Shown here in pieces: positions 51,726-62,033 of a DNA stretch of 64,000 bases; within the stretch, counting starts at the first letter, position 1; every line of letters starts with the position of its first letter. This DNA is from CAVSWT01 sp963731745 (GTDB lineage: Bacteria; Bacteroidota; Ignavibacteria; Ignavibacteriales; Ignavibacteriaceae). Position numbers and translations under genes: made by a program. The notes beneath the pieces were generated by a model that did no database searches, was not told where the DNA came from, and saw only the letters and a list, made by a program, of their open reading frames with translations. The stretch is from assembly GCA_963731745.1 (NCBI GenBank), contig CAVSWT010000013.1, positions 1-64,000 of the forward strand, written 5' to 3'.

Positions 51726-54700
51726 TTATTTAAGCAGAACTAATTTTTTAGTAACTGCGAAATTTTTAGTTCCATCCGATGAAACTGCTTTAAGTGAATA
51801 AAGATATACACCTGAAGCCAAATTAGCCGCATTAAATATTTTTTCGTGATAACCGGAAGTTTGAATTTCATCTACCAGCTCAGCAATTCTTTGGCCTAAT
51901 AAATTATAAACAGTAAGGATTACTTTACTTTCAGTAGGAAGCGCATACCTAATCGTAGTTGTCGGATTAAATGGATTAGGATAATTTTGACTTAATTCAA
52001 ATTGTTCAGGAACAATTCCTGCTAAGTCTGAAATTCCGGTTGCATAACCTGTTGAGTCGGCCATTTCAATATCATCAAGATAATAAGAACCGTATGGAGA
52101 ATAAAGTCCTATTCTAACAAGGACATTTGATTCTCGATAATCGGCTAAAGAGTATATAGCTTGGGTATAGGCCGTACCACTAAAATTAAGTTGTTTGATA
52201 ACTTTCCAGGTTTGTCCGCCATCCTCTGAAACCTCAAAGCTATAGTAACCGCCGCCGCCATCTGCTCTACGAACCCAGAAGGAAATATATGGTTTAGGTG
52301 CACTTGATAAATTTACAGTACCTTTTAAAGTTATATAATTATACCCGCCATTATTTTGAGGACAATACCAAACTTGAGAACCGCTATGAGCATTTGCTAT
52401 ATTAATTTCATAGGTCCCGGCAGTCCAATAATTTTTTGAAACGCTATCGACTTCAACACTATCGATAAACGGAATTTGAGCATGCTTATAATTATCTGAT
52501 ACTTGAATATCATCCAAATGCCATCCATCCTGCTGCACTCCAGCTCCATTAGAGGCAGTAGTAAATCTGAGATAAGCAGCAGACAGTTGAGATAAGGCGC
52601 CTATATCGAATTCCATTGCCTCCCATATTCCACCGCTATTCCCCGTGAATGCGGCAATATTTGTCCACTTTGCATTATCAGATGATATATCGAGATACCC
52701 TTGATCGTTGTTTTGTTCAAAAGCATATTTTTGATTAAACTTAAGCATAGGCCTTGCAATGTTAGCCAAATTCATTTGAACCACTAATCTTCTGTCCGAA
52801 TTTGGTGAATAATTTCCATTAGGTGAATCTTCAAAAGCGTGAGTTGTGGAATGAAGAGAATCAGCAGAATCAGCTTCTGTCACCTGCCATGGAAGATCAG
52901 CAGCCCACTTAAATGCTGAACCTTCAAACGTCTCAGTAAATGGCGCTACTTCAGGAGTAACAAAAAAACCGGTTGCTAAATCAGCTCTATCTGATCCTTG
53001 GTTTACAAATTCTTGAGTATCCTTTTCATATATTTTAGCATAGTATTGCGTGTTTGTAAAAGTTAAATCAGTTAAAGTTGTATCCAAAGTATTTACATTA
53101 CTAATATCAAATACTCTATTTTCATTATGTCCATTTATATCATCGGTAATATAAAAACCATTATTGGGGTTACTGTTATTTAAATCATTATTAAGCTTAT
53201 TCTGATCCGTTGAGATAACAATTCTATAAAAATCAAAATCAGCTGCGGTGGACTTACCCCATTTTACTTTCATTCCGTTATTAGCCGGAGTAAGCAGAAC
53301 GAATGATTGTGGAGTAGGGGCATTATCAATTAAGATATCATCAATATAATAGGATCCATAAGGCGCATATCCGCCGATACGTACTAATACATTATTTTCC
53401 CGGTAGTTATATAATGAGGATTGTATCCTAGTATATTGAGCTCCTGTAAAATTCGGCTGCTGTAAAACTTTCCATGTAACGCCGCCATCATCCGAAACTT
53501 CTACACTTACATATCCGCCCTGGTTATCGCTTCTCTTAACCCAAAATTGTACATAAGGATTGGGAGCACTTGATAAATTCATTGGCCCGCCAAGTGTTAA
53601 ATAAACATAGCCGCCGTTATTTTGCGGTAATGACCAAACCTGACTATCACCAGAATGATCTCCAGTTATTTTTACTGCCCATGAACCCGGGACCCACTTA
53701 GCTTGAGAGGCAGCATCATCGCTGACATCATCAAAAAATGGAAATGCCGTTGTTCTTGTATTATTATAAATTTCTACGTCGTCTAAATGCCAGCCATCCT
53801 GCTGAATGGAAGCTCCGTTCGAAATAGTTTTAAACCGAATATATCCGCTCGAACCTTTTAACAATCCTGCATCAAATTCTCTTGTTTCCCACAAACCGCC
53901 GGTGTTTCCGGTAAAACCGGTAATGGTTGTCCAATTAACATTGTTGGTTGAATACTCAAGATAACCTTGATCACTATTTTGTTCAAATGAATATTTTTGA
54001 TTAAACCTTAATACCGGGTGAGCCATGTTTCCAAAATTTACTTGTGCAGTCAATCTTCTATCAGCATCGGCGGGATAATTACCATTTGGTGAATCTTCAA
54101 ACGCATGTGTAGTACTGTGCCCAGCATCTGATTGATCATCAGTAGTAACAGCCCAAGGAATGTCAGCTGCCCATTTATAAGTTCCCTCAAACGTTTCATT
54201 AAATGGAGCCGTTTCAGCAGTAACTGAAAATGTTGTAGCTAAGTCTGCTCTATCAGAACCTTGATTTACAATTCCTTGAGTATCTTCTTCATAGATCTTT
54301 CCATAATATTGAGTATTTGTAAAAGTAAGATCTGTTAATACCATGTCAACTGTTGCTTTATTTGTTACATCAATTACCCTAGTTTCAGTCCTGCCGCTTA
54401 CACCACTCGTAACATAGTAGCCATTGTTACCATTATAATTATTAATATCATTATTGAGCTTGTTTTGATCAGTTGATAAAACGATTTTATAAGCACCAAA
54501 GTCGCTAGCTGTCGATTGGCCCCATTTAACTTCCAAGCCATTGTTAGTTGGATTTAATAGAACAAATGATTGTGGTGTAGGTGCATTATCAATTATAATA
54601 TCATCAAGATAATAAGTGCCGTAAGGAGCATAACAACCGATTCGAACCAAAATATTATTTTGCGTATAATTGAATAATGAGGCTTGAACCCGGGTATATG

Positions 54701-55115
54701 AATTGCCGGTAAAATTTGGCTGAATCAATGCCTTCCAGGTTGAACCTCCATCACTTGATGCCTCTAAACTAATATATCCGCCTGCTCCATCAGATCTTTT
54801 CACCCAGCATTGAATATATGGATTAGGTGCGGATGATAAATTTATTCCACTTGATAAAGTTATATAGTTATAACTTCCAGTTGCCTGCTGCATTACCCAG
54901 GCTTGACTGCCGCTATGCGAGCCCACGATTTTAATCTGCCACTGAGAAGCATCTCGTGACCACATAGCATAGGATGCCGTAGTATCTTCAGCATCGTCGC
55001 TAAGCGGAAAAGCAACTTGTACACCGCTTGTATTTACAGAACTTCCGCTTTGGCTAAATGAACTGACATTTAGAAGCAGAAAAACAATACCTGCAACAAT
55101 AATTCTTATTTTCAT
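51726..55115 (-). CDS. secreted repeat protein with choice-of-anchor/MAM-like domains and T9SS sorting signal
   Basis: 1129 residues. Signal peptide (IIVAGIVFLLLNVSSFSQ), then a ~420-residue unit repeated. Unit 1 spans about 33-455, unit 2 about 456-880, and a half unit 880-1035. Each unit begins with a jelly-roll-like part (AWVMQQATGSYNYITLSSGI, PYGTYYLDDIIIDNAPTPQS), then a fibronectin-like part (GLEVKWGQSTASDFGAYKIV) and a second jelly roll (SDQGYLEYSTNNVNWTTITG, QQDGWHLDDVEIYN). The C-terminal ~85 residues are a sorting domain: FELSQNYPNPFNPTTTIRYA, VYNLLGQRIAELVDEIQTSG, ASGVYLYSLKAV. Probably cell-surface adhesin-like or carbohydrate-binding. No catalytic motif is seen. Confidence 0.85.
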   Translation of the reverse strand: MKIRIIVAGIVFLLLNVSSFSQSGSSVNTSGVQVAFPLSDDAEDTTASYAMWSRDASQWQIKIVGSHSGSQAWVMQQATGSYNYITLSSGINLSSAPNPYIQCWVKRSDGAGGYISLEASSDGGSTWKALIQPNFTGNSYTRVQASLFNYTQNNILVRIGCYAPYGTYYLDDIIIDNAPTPQSFVLLNPTNNGLEVKWGQSTASDFGAYKIVLSTDQNKLNNDINNYNGNNGYYVTSGVSGRTETRVIDVTNKATVDMVLTDLTFTNTQYYGKIYEEDTQGIVNQGSDRADLATTFSVTAETAPFNETFEGTYKWAADIPWAVTTDDQSDAGHSTTHAFEDSPNGNYPADADRRLTAQVNFGNMAHPVLRFNQKYSFEQNSDQGYLEYSTNNVNWTTITGFTGNTGGLWETREFDAGLLKGSSGYIRFKTISNGASIQQDGWHLDDVEIYNNTRTTAFPFFDDVSDDAASQAKWVPGSWAVKITGDHSGDSQVWSLPQNNGGYVYLTLGGPMNLSSAPNPYVQFWVKRSDNQGGYVSVEVSDDGGVTWKVLQQPNFTGAQYTRIQSSLYNYRENNVLVRIGGYAPYGSYYIDDILIDNAPTPQSFVLLTPANNGMKVKWGKSTAADFDFYRIVISTDQNKLNNDLNNSNPNNGFYITDDINGHNENRVFDISNVNTLDTTLTDLTFTNTQYYAKIYEKDTQEFVNQGSDRADLATGFFVTPEVAPFTETFEGSAFKWAADLPWQVTEADSADSLHSTTHAFEDSPNGNYSPNSDRRLVVQMNLANIARPMLKFNQKYAFEQNNDQGYLDISSDNAKWTNIAAFTGNSGGIWEAMEFDIGALSQLSAAYLRFTTASNGAGVQQDGWHLDDIQVSDNYKHAQIPFIDSVEVDSVSKNYWTAGTYEINIANAHSGSQVWYCPQNNGGYNYITLKGTVNLSSAPKPYISFWVRRADGGGGYYSFEVSEDGGQTWKVIKQLNFSGTAYTQAIYSLADYRESNVLVRIGLYSPYGSYYLDDIEMADSTGYATGISDLAGIVPEQFELSQNYPNPFNPTTTIRYALPTESKVILTVYNLLGQRIAELVDEIQTSGYHEKIFNAANLASGVYLYSLKAVSSDGTKNFAVTKKLVLLK

Positions 55116-55602
55116 ATACCCTCCGGTTAAATGATTATTAATTTATTTTCTTAATTAAATTCAAACAAATATTATTTAATACTTGTTAAAAGTTATTAAT
55201 TTTAAACAACACGAAGACTTGAACAGAAAAGGAAATTTATGCCCGCAAATTGAATAAGATAAAATTTAATATTCTAAATCTTACCTATGGAGTTAAGTTT
55301 AAAAAATTAGATCAGACCAATAAAAATTTATCCAGAAACAATTCTGATCGAACGATAAAATTTTCATGATAAATATTGCATTAAACTGGCCATAATGATA
55401 TAGAACATTTGTACTAATTTTAACCGAATGTTTTAAGTAATGTGATTGTATAATTATTGGTCAGTTTTGGAGAGTGTATTTTGGGATAGAATTTATTTTG
55501 AGGTTAATTAATATATTTAATTTTTAGAATGACTAATCACAGAATCAAAAATAATTCAATATCCTTTTGAATTATTTAAGATTCTGTTGAGTAAAAGTAT
55601 TC
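55116..55602. other. spacer without recognisable gene
   Basis: 487 AT-rich bases upstream of the repeat T9SS gene and downstream of the aldo/keto reductase gene. It should contain the promoter of the T9SS gene. No convincing open frame, hairpin or RNA gene is seen. Confidence 0.45.
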
Positions 55603-56589
55603 TTAATTATTTATTGTTTTCATTCCGGCATCGGCATATCGGTTGCCTGCCACTTCATTCGCCGGTACTATATCTTCGATTTCTTTTATTTCATCATCGG
55701 AAAGTTTAATCTCAGCAGCTTTAACATTTTCTTCCAAGTAATTTATGTGTTTAGTTCCAGGTATCGGCACAATATCCTTGCCTTTTGAAAGAGTCCAAGC
55801 TAAAGCTAACTGGCTTGGCGTAATATTTTTTTCTTTCGCCATCTCGTTTACTTTATCTACAAGTTCTAAATTTTTTTGAAAATTCTCTCCTTGAAATCGA
55901 GGTGAATATCTTCTAAAGTCATCTTTTGCAAAATCATCAATTGATTTGTATTTGCCTGTTAAAAAACCACGGCCTAAGGGACTATACGCTACAAACCCAA
56001 TTCCCAGTTCTCGAACGGAATTTAAAATTTCATCTTCCGGATCACGGCTCCACAAAGAATATTCTGTTTGTAAAGCAGTTATCTGATGAATTTTATTTGC
56101 GCGGCGTATAGTTTTTGGAGATGCCTCGGACATTCCGATATATCTAATTTTACCTGCTTTAACTAAATCTGACATTGCTCCAATGGTTTCTTCAATAGGA
56201 ACATTTGGATCAACTCGATGCTGATAGTATAAATCGATATAATCTGTACCTAACCTTTGTAACGAAGCGTCACACGATTTTTTTACATACTCCGGAGAAC
56301 CATTTATACCTCTTTCATTAGACTCCGGTTTACGAACAATTCCAAATTTTGTCGCAATAATAACTTTATCCCGTTTTTCTTTTAAAGCTTTACCTACCAG
56401 AATTTCATTTTTATAAGGGCCGTACATATCAGCTGTATCAAAAAACGTAATTCCTAATTCGATTGCTCTATGAATAGTCTTAATAGAATCTGCATCATTC
56501 GTTTCGCCATAAAATTCAGACATGCCCATGCAGCCAAGCCCCAAAACAGACACTTCTAAGCCTAATTTTCCAAGTTCTCTTTTTTCCAT
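55603..56589 (-). CDS. aldo/keto reductase
   Basis: 328 residues, complete (AKR13-like). Beta/alpha barrel with LGLEVSVLGLGCMGMSEFYG and the catalytic Asp/Tyr region ITFFDTADMYGPYKNEILVG. The Lys is in VIIATKFGIV, the His in YIDLYYQHRVDP, and the NADPH-binding end in VAYSPLGRGFLTG and IVPIPGTKHINYLEENVKA. It reduces carbonyl compounds with NADPH in the cytoplasm. Physiological substrate unknown. Confidence 0.93.
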   Translation of the reverse strand: MEKRELGKLGLEVSVLGLGCMGMSEFYGETNDADSIKTIHRAIELGITFFDTADMYGPYKNEILVGKALKEKRDKVIIATKFGIVRKPESNERGINGSPEYVKKSCDASLQRLGTDYIDLYYQHRVDPNVPIEETIGAMSDLVKAGKIRYIGMSEASPKTIRRANKIHQITALQTEYSLWSRDPEDEILNSVRELGIGFVAYSPLGRGFLTGKYKSIDDFAKDDFRRYSPRFQGENFQKNLELVDKVNEMAKEKNITPSQLALAWTLSKGKDIVPIPGTKHINYLEENVKAAEIKLSDDEIKEIEDIVPANEVAGNRYADAGMKTINN

Positions 56590-56671
56590 TTTAATTCCTT
56601 ATATAGTATTTTATTCAGATTAACTTCTGTACAAAATTAATAGTAAATGATTAGTTTTTCTGTGATATGAA

Positions 56672-56694
56672 AACCGAGAAATTAATTTTCGGTT
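56672..56694 (-). terminator. weak hairpin at the end of the kinase-TPR gene
   Basis: AACCGA (56672-56677) and TCGGTT (56689-56694) overlap the stop codon of the minus-strand kinase gene. The stem is only six pairs and the T-tract is poor. Confidence 0.35.
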
Positions 56695-59271
56695 AGAAGA
56701 TTAGAAATTTTTTCTGCTTCGGATTTTTTTCCCCATTTTTGATATAGTTGAACTAAGGTTTGCAATAATTTTATTTTTGTCTTTTTATCATATGATTTAT
56801 CATCATTTATTTTAGCTAAATCACTAAGCAAAAGATTTTCAGCTTCGGAGTATTTTTTAAGTCCTAATAAAGATTTGCCTAATTCGCTTTCAGTGAATAC
56901 TATAAGCGGATTTTTTTCGTTGAATATTTTTCTTCTGACCTGCAGTGCATGCCTTAAATTTTGATAAGCAGAATCATATTTTTCTTCTGCGTTTTGCACC
57001 TTGCCGAGAAAAGCATATGCATCACCAAAGTAGGAATGGTTTTTATCAAGTTTTTGTTTCCAATCATTAATTGCTTCCAGTATTAATTCTTCTGACTCTT
57101 TATATTTACTCATAAAAAATAGAGAGCATCCCAGGTTATATTTTATAACCGTAACCTCAGGATGATTAGCGCCTAAAACTTTTTTCCGTAAATTATAGGC
57201 TGTATTAAATAAGCTTTCGGCCGCATTGTACTTACCCCTTTCTTGTGCAACAAAAGCTAAATTATTAATATTATAAGTTACACTCAGACTGCTGTCCCCA
57301 AAAATTTTTCTATTCAGCTCGTACGCAGTTGTATAATATTTTTCTGCCGAATCCAAGTTCATTCAAATAGTGAAAGTCTAGCGCTAAATTATTATAAGTA
57401 GAGGCTACATCTTTATGTTCCTTATTATACAGCTTCACATAATTTTTTAACGATTCTTCAAAACTAATTTTGGCATCATCATATTTAGATAAATCCATCT
57501 GAAGAGTTCCATAATCATTTAATGCTTCAGCGAATTTTGCATTTGGAGGTTTTACAATACTTCGTAAAATTTCCAAAGATTTCTCATATAAATATTTTGC
57601 TGTATCTAAATTACCTTTGTAATGATAAACCAAAGCTAAATTTTTAAATCCCATAGCAGTTTCAATGTTATTGCCAAATACCGAATCTTTAAGTTGTAAT
57701 GCTCTTCCAAGCTGAATAATGCCCTGATCATATAAGCCTAAATTTTGAAATGTAATACCTAAAGTGGTTCTAATCTCACTTTCTATTTCGGGTTGATTTT
57801 GCAGCTCGGTTTGGATTTTTTTGGATGCTTTATCAAGAACTTCTACAACCTTTACGTCTTTGCCTTCCTTTGAGGGATCCACTGAAGAAAGTATTTCATT
57901 TAGAAATTTATTTATCTGATTTGATTTGGCGGCTTCTAAAGTAGCCTTATCTCTTTGCATTTTTGCAATATTTGCCTGCCATATTACAGCGGCAATTCCG
58001 GATATTAATAATAAATTTATAATTACAAACGCAGCAGCACCCAATTTATGCCTGCTGATAAATTTATTAGACCGGTACCATAACGAATCAATATGAGCGC
58101 TAACCGGCCGTCCTTCAACGTAATGGCTTATATCTTCAGAAAGCTGTTGAACCGAACTGTAACGTCTTTCCGGTTCTTTTTTTAATGCCATTAAAATTAT
58201 TTTATCAATATCTCCGGACAATCTTCTCTTTAACTTTTCAACATTGCTGCTTCTTAATTTGCTGATTTCTTCGGCTGAGACTTCATTCAATTCACCATCT
58301 TCATTATAAGTTTTACTTGACTTCGTAATTATTGTACTTGGTTTTTCAGGATAAACTGAAGTAATAACTTTTTCAATTTCATGAGGAAATTTATTTTTAA
58401 AATTGTGAGGTAAATGGCCCGTTAAAAGTTCATAAAGCAAAACACCTAATGAATAAATATCGCTTGCCGTTGTTATTTTTCCGCCTTTAACTTGTTCAGG
58501 GCTTGCATATTCAATAGTCATCAATTTAGAGCCTTCTCTAGTTAAAGGCATTGTATTGGAACTATGTTCATCACTTAACAATTTTGCAATTCCAAAATCA
58601 AGAAGCTTTGGTATTCCATTGCCGGTTATAAGTATATTGCTGGGTTTTAAATCTCTATGTACAATTAAGTTTTGATGAGCGTAGTTAACGGCAGAACAAA
58701 CTTTAATAAAAAGTTCAAGCCTTTGATCAACAGATAATTTATTATGATCGCAGTATTCTGTTATAGGAATTCCGTCAATATATTCCATCAAGAAAAATGG
58801 CAGCCCTCTTTCTGTTGTTCCTCCATCAATTAATTTGGCTATGTTTTGGTGATCAAGATTTGCTAATGTTTGTCTTTCATGCTTAAATCTTTTTATAATT
58901 TCTTCTGTATCCATCCCTCTTTTGATGATTTTTAAAGCTGCAGTTTGGTTAAATTCATTGTCGGCTCTTCGCGCTAAATAGACATGCGCCATTCCTCCTG
59001 TGCCTATTTTTCTTTCAATTTTATACGCGCCGAATTGCATACCTATAAATGAATCATCATCTTCATCATTCCTGAGAAACGCTAGGTCAATTTCTGATTC
59101 TTCTAAAAAATTACCCGAGTTTTCATAAGCAAATAACAAACCTTCAACTTCTTTTTTTATGGAATTATCTCCTGAACATTCTTTCTCGATAAAATCATTT
59201 CGTTGATTATTAGGCAGTTCAATAGCTGATTCGAAAATGGATTTAATCTTTTTCCAATTTTGAATATTCAT
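56682..59271 (-). pseudogene. transmembrane Ser/Thr protein kinase with TPR repeats, one frameshift
   Basis: The kinase part (59271 down to 57310) has all motifs: Gly loop IGTGGMAHVYLARR, Lys in ALKIIKRG, IVHRDLKPSNILITG, LLDFGIAKLL and YASPEQVKGGK. A membrane helix lies at about residue 414 (LGAAAFVIINLLLISGIAAV), then TPR/Tpr_12-type repeats (ETAMGFKNLALVYHYKGNLD, FAEALNDYGTLQMDLSKYDD). The frame ends after DFHYLNELG. Repeats continue in another frame from 57362 (MNLDSAEKYYTTAYELNRKI and on) to 56682. One extra base near 57345-57365 explains it, giving about 862 residues when restored. It follows an ECF sigma gene by 38 bases, the known sigma-kinase-TPR arrangement. The kinase domain should be active even if truncated. 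Confidence 0.85.
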
Positions 59272-59309
59272 TTGAAAATTAAAATTGATTTGTTAAAATT
59301 AATATTGTG

Positions 59310-59870
59310 TTAGGCTTTGCCCATTGACTTGTAGAGCCAGGCTTTTGCGGTGCTCCATTCACGTTTAATTGTTGCAGGTGAGAGATTTAAAATTTCCGCA
59401 GTTTCTTCTATCGTAAAACCTGCAAAAAATCTTAACTCAACAATTTTACTTAATCGTTCATCGAACATTTCAAGTTTTTTTAGTGATTCATCTAACGCAA
59501 TAATTTCTTCACTCTTTTCATCAGAAATAAAAAGTGCGTCGTCTAATGAAACATTTGGATTAGCTTCTCCCCTTTTTATGGCACTTCTTTTTCTAGCTCT
59601 GTCAACTAGGATTTGCCTCATTGAATTTGCTGCCACGCCAAAAAAATGTCCGCGATTTTGAAGTGATAAATTTTCATTACCGACTAGTCTTATATAGGCC
59701 TCATGAACAAGCTCTGTGGTTTGAATTGTTCTTTGCGAATATTCCGCTTTTAAATATTTTGAAGCAAGTCTTCTAAGCTCATTATATACCAGCGGAAGTA
59801 AAAGATGCATTGCTTCATTGTCACCTTTATTTAAATCAACTAAAAGCTGAGTCACATTTCTATTGGTCAT
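59310..59870 (-). CDS. ECF RNA polymerase sigma factor (kinase-linked subfamily)
   Basis: 186 residues. Region 2: LLPLVYNELRRLASKYLKAE, then TTELVHEAYIRLV and FFGVAANSMRQILVDRARKR. Region 4: LSKIVELRFFAGFTIEETAE followed by LNLSPATIKREWSTAKAWL. The text matches the ECF group encoded beside Ser/Thr kinases with TPR or WD repeats (TIGR02999-like). The kinase gene lies 38 bases downstream, so the sigma factor is probably controlled by phosphorylation or binding of that kinase rather than by a zf-HC2 anti-sigma factor. Confidence 0.92.
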   Translation of the reverse strand: MTNRNVTQLLVDLNKGDNEAMHLLLPLVYNELRRLASKYLKAEYSQRTIQTTELVHEAYIRLVGNENLSLQNRGHFFGVAANSMRQILVDRARKRSAIKRGEANPNVSLDDALFISDEKSEEIIALDESLKKLEMFDERLSKIVELRFFAGFTIEETAEILNLSPATIKREWSTAKAWLYKSMGKA

Positions 59871-59989
59871 TCTAACCTATTTAATAATGAAAAAGTAGTA
59901 TTGTACTTACAAACTTTTTTTGTTTAGTGAAAATAATTTTAGTTTTTAGAACTAGTCATTATTACGGCAAAAATATATAAAATAATTTA

Positions 59990-61117
59990 TTAACTTTCTT
60001 CTATCTTGAGGTTAATATTTCGCTTTTTGAGATAAGAAAGTATATAATTGAAACTTTGTTCATCTTCCCCTAAGAATTCAGGAGGAGAAATTCCTTTTTT
60101 TGCATAGATATTTTTCGCAACTAAATTAACCGCGCTTGTACAAGTATATCCTGTTGTTCTTGCCATTGACGAAGTTTTTGTTGAACTATCAAACTCGTCA
60201 TACAAATTATAAGTGTAAGTTTTTTGTTTACCATTTTTGACGCCATCAACAATAACTTTTAAAATTGTAAATTCTTTTTCACTTTCTTTTAGTTTCCACA
60301 TTGGAAATAATAACTTAGCTGTCAAATCAACCGGACGAATTTTCTGGCCATCTTTCATTTCAATTAATTTTTCATTAAAAAAACCAGTCTCCTTTAACAA
60401 ATTAATTTTCTCGATATGCCCTGGATAACGTAGAGTTTTTTCTTTCATGTTTGGTATTTTCATAGTTTTAATTAAAGTTCTCAGTCCATCGGTATTAAAT
60501 GCTTCCAAAATTCCAACAGGAGGAAAATCAATCTGCTCTAAATCAGAGAGTGCCGGTTTAACTATCAATTTATTGTTTTCTATAAATCTGGCCGGTCGCG
60601 TGTATTCTTCAATTACATCAATCGGCGAGAAAGGCGCTTTGTATTCAAATGGAGGAACTTTCTTTTTCGGCAGTCCGCCAACATAACACTCGAATGACTT
60701 TATTTTCATTCTTTTGTTATGATAACCTAAAATAATGCTTCCTAGTCCCGGCGCAACTCCGCAATCTACAATAGCTGTCACGTTATTTTTCTTAGCCAGC
60801 TTATCAAGTTCAAATGGATCTTCACCAAAAAAAGATATGTCGACCAGATTTTTCTTTTGTTCAATTATAGTTTTAATTGTATTAAATCCCATAAAACCAG
60901 GCACTGCGCAAACCACAATATCAGCATCTTCAATAACTTTTTTTATATTTTGCGCCGATGATAAATCAACCTCGGCAAGCTGAAGATGAGAATATTTTTT
61001 TAACTTCGATAAATTTTTTGAACTTACATCTGCAGCCTTTACTTTAAATGCTTTGGAAAGATCAATTGCTATGGCACTGCCTACCATTCCTGCACCTAAT
61101 ACTGATATTCTCTTCAT
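59990..61117 (-). CDS. saccharopine dehydrogenase-like / lysine 6-dehydrogenase family oxidoreductase
   Basis: 375 residues. N-terminal Rossmann fold (ISVLGAGMVGSAIAIDLSKA, VKAADVSSKNL, ADIVVCAVPGFMG) and the family stretch TAIVDCGVAPGLGSIILGYH. A C-terminal Sacchrp_dh_C-like domain has CYVGGLPKKKVPPFEYKAPF, FNTDGLRTLIKTM and TLRYPGHIEKINLLKETGFF. The length and the GGLP-x-F-S-P-I-D-V-I-E-E-Y pattern match lysine 6-dehydrogenase / saccharopine reductase-like enzymes. It likely oxidises lysine or a related amino acid, in line with the amino-acid catabolism genes here. Confidence 0.85.
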   Translation of the reverse strand: MKRISVLGAGMVGSAIAIDLSKAFKVKAADVSSKNLSKLKKYSHLQLAEVDLSSAQNIKKVIEDADIVVCAVPGFMGFNTIKTIIEQKKNLVDISFFGEDPFELDKLAKKNNVTAIVDCGVAPGLGSIILGYHNKRMKIKSFECYVGGLPKKKVPPFEYKAPFSPIDVIEEYTRPARFIENNKLIVKPALSDLEQIDFPPVGILEAFNTDGLRTLIKTMKIPNMKEKTLRYPGHIEKINLLKETGFFNEKLIEMKDGQKIRPVDLTAKLLFPMWKLKESEKEFTILKVIVDGVKNGKQKTYTYNLYDEFDSSTKTSSMARTTGYTCTSAVNLVAKNIYAKKGISPPEFLGEDEQSFNYILSYLKKRNINLKIEES

Positions 61118-61244
61118 TCTTTCCTTCCGATTTTTTGTGATTACAATATATCAAATTTAGCTAATGTGACAAATAATAATACTTTGAACCAAAATAAAAC
61201 TTATTTTCTTTATAAAAATTTTACCTAACAAAAAAAGTTATAAA

Positions 61245-61997
61245 ATGCCTCTTTGGATTCAAGCAGGATTTTGGGGATTTGTAGCAGGAGCAGCGTTAAT
61301 TATAGGTGCGGGGATTGCTTATTTTGTAAAAGTTTCATCAAGAGTGATTGCTTTGATTATGGCATTCGGAAGCGGTGTATTAATTTCTGCACTTTCTTTT
61401 GAACTTATGGAAGAGGCATACAACCGCGGAGGTTTCGCTTTTACTGCCATAGGATTTTTAGGAGGAGCCGCCATTTATTCTTTAGCAAATTTTATATTAT
61501 CAAAAAAAGGAGCAAGACACCGAAAACGGTCTGGCAACCAACAGCCATCAGAGGATCAAAATAAAGGCAGCGGGTCAGCTATTGCAATAGGGGCCCTAAT
61601 AGATGGGATTCCCGAATCAATCGTTATTGGCTTAAGCCTATTAGAAGGAGGTGCAGTTAGCATGGTAGCTGTAATTGCAATTTTCCTTTCCAACATTCCG
61701 GAGGGATTATCAAGTGCATCAGGTATGTTGAAAGCAGGCAGGTCCCCAAAATTTGTTTTTACAATTTGGTTCTCAATAGCCTTCGCGTCCGCCATTGCAG
61801 CATTTACGGGTTATTCAATTTTCCAAAATTTTTCCCCTGAGGTTATTGCTGCAACAACTGCAATTGCCGCGGGAGGAATTCTGGCAATGTTGATTGACAC
61901 CATGATTCCCGAGGCTTTTGCTGAAGTACACAACTGGGCCGGCCTGGTAACAGTACTGGGTTTTCTAGCCTCTTTTATTCTATCAAAATTTGGCTAA
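61245..61997 (+). CDS. ZIP family metal transporter
   Basis: 250 residues, eight membrane helices. Conserved TM4/TM5 metal-site regions are AIGALIDGIPESIVIGLSLL and AIFLSNIPEGLSSASGMLKA. The helices keep the Pro-Glu pairs, but the His usual before them (HNxPEG, HxxPE) is Asp and Asn here. The variable cytoplasmic loop after TM3 is basic (KKGARHRKRSGNQQPSEDQN). Probably takes up a divalent cation such as zinc. Convergent with the MscS gene, 36 bases apart. Confidence 0.85.
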   Translation: MPLWIQAGFWGFVAGAALIIGAGIAYFVKVSSRVIALIMAFGSGVLISALSFELMEEAYNRGGFAFTAIGFLGGAAIYSLANFILSKKGARHRKRSGNQQPSEDQNKGSGSAIAIGALIDGIPESIVIGLSLLEGGAVSMVAVIAIFLSNIPEGLSSASGMLKAGRSPKFVFTIWFSIAFASAIAAFTGYSIFQNFSPEVIAATTAIAAGGILAMLIDTMIPEAFAEVHNWAGLVTVLGFLASFILSKFG

Positions 61998-62033
61998 GCT
62001 TTTGATGGAATTCCAAATTAATACTATGCTTAA

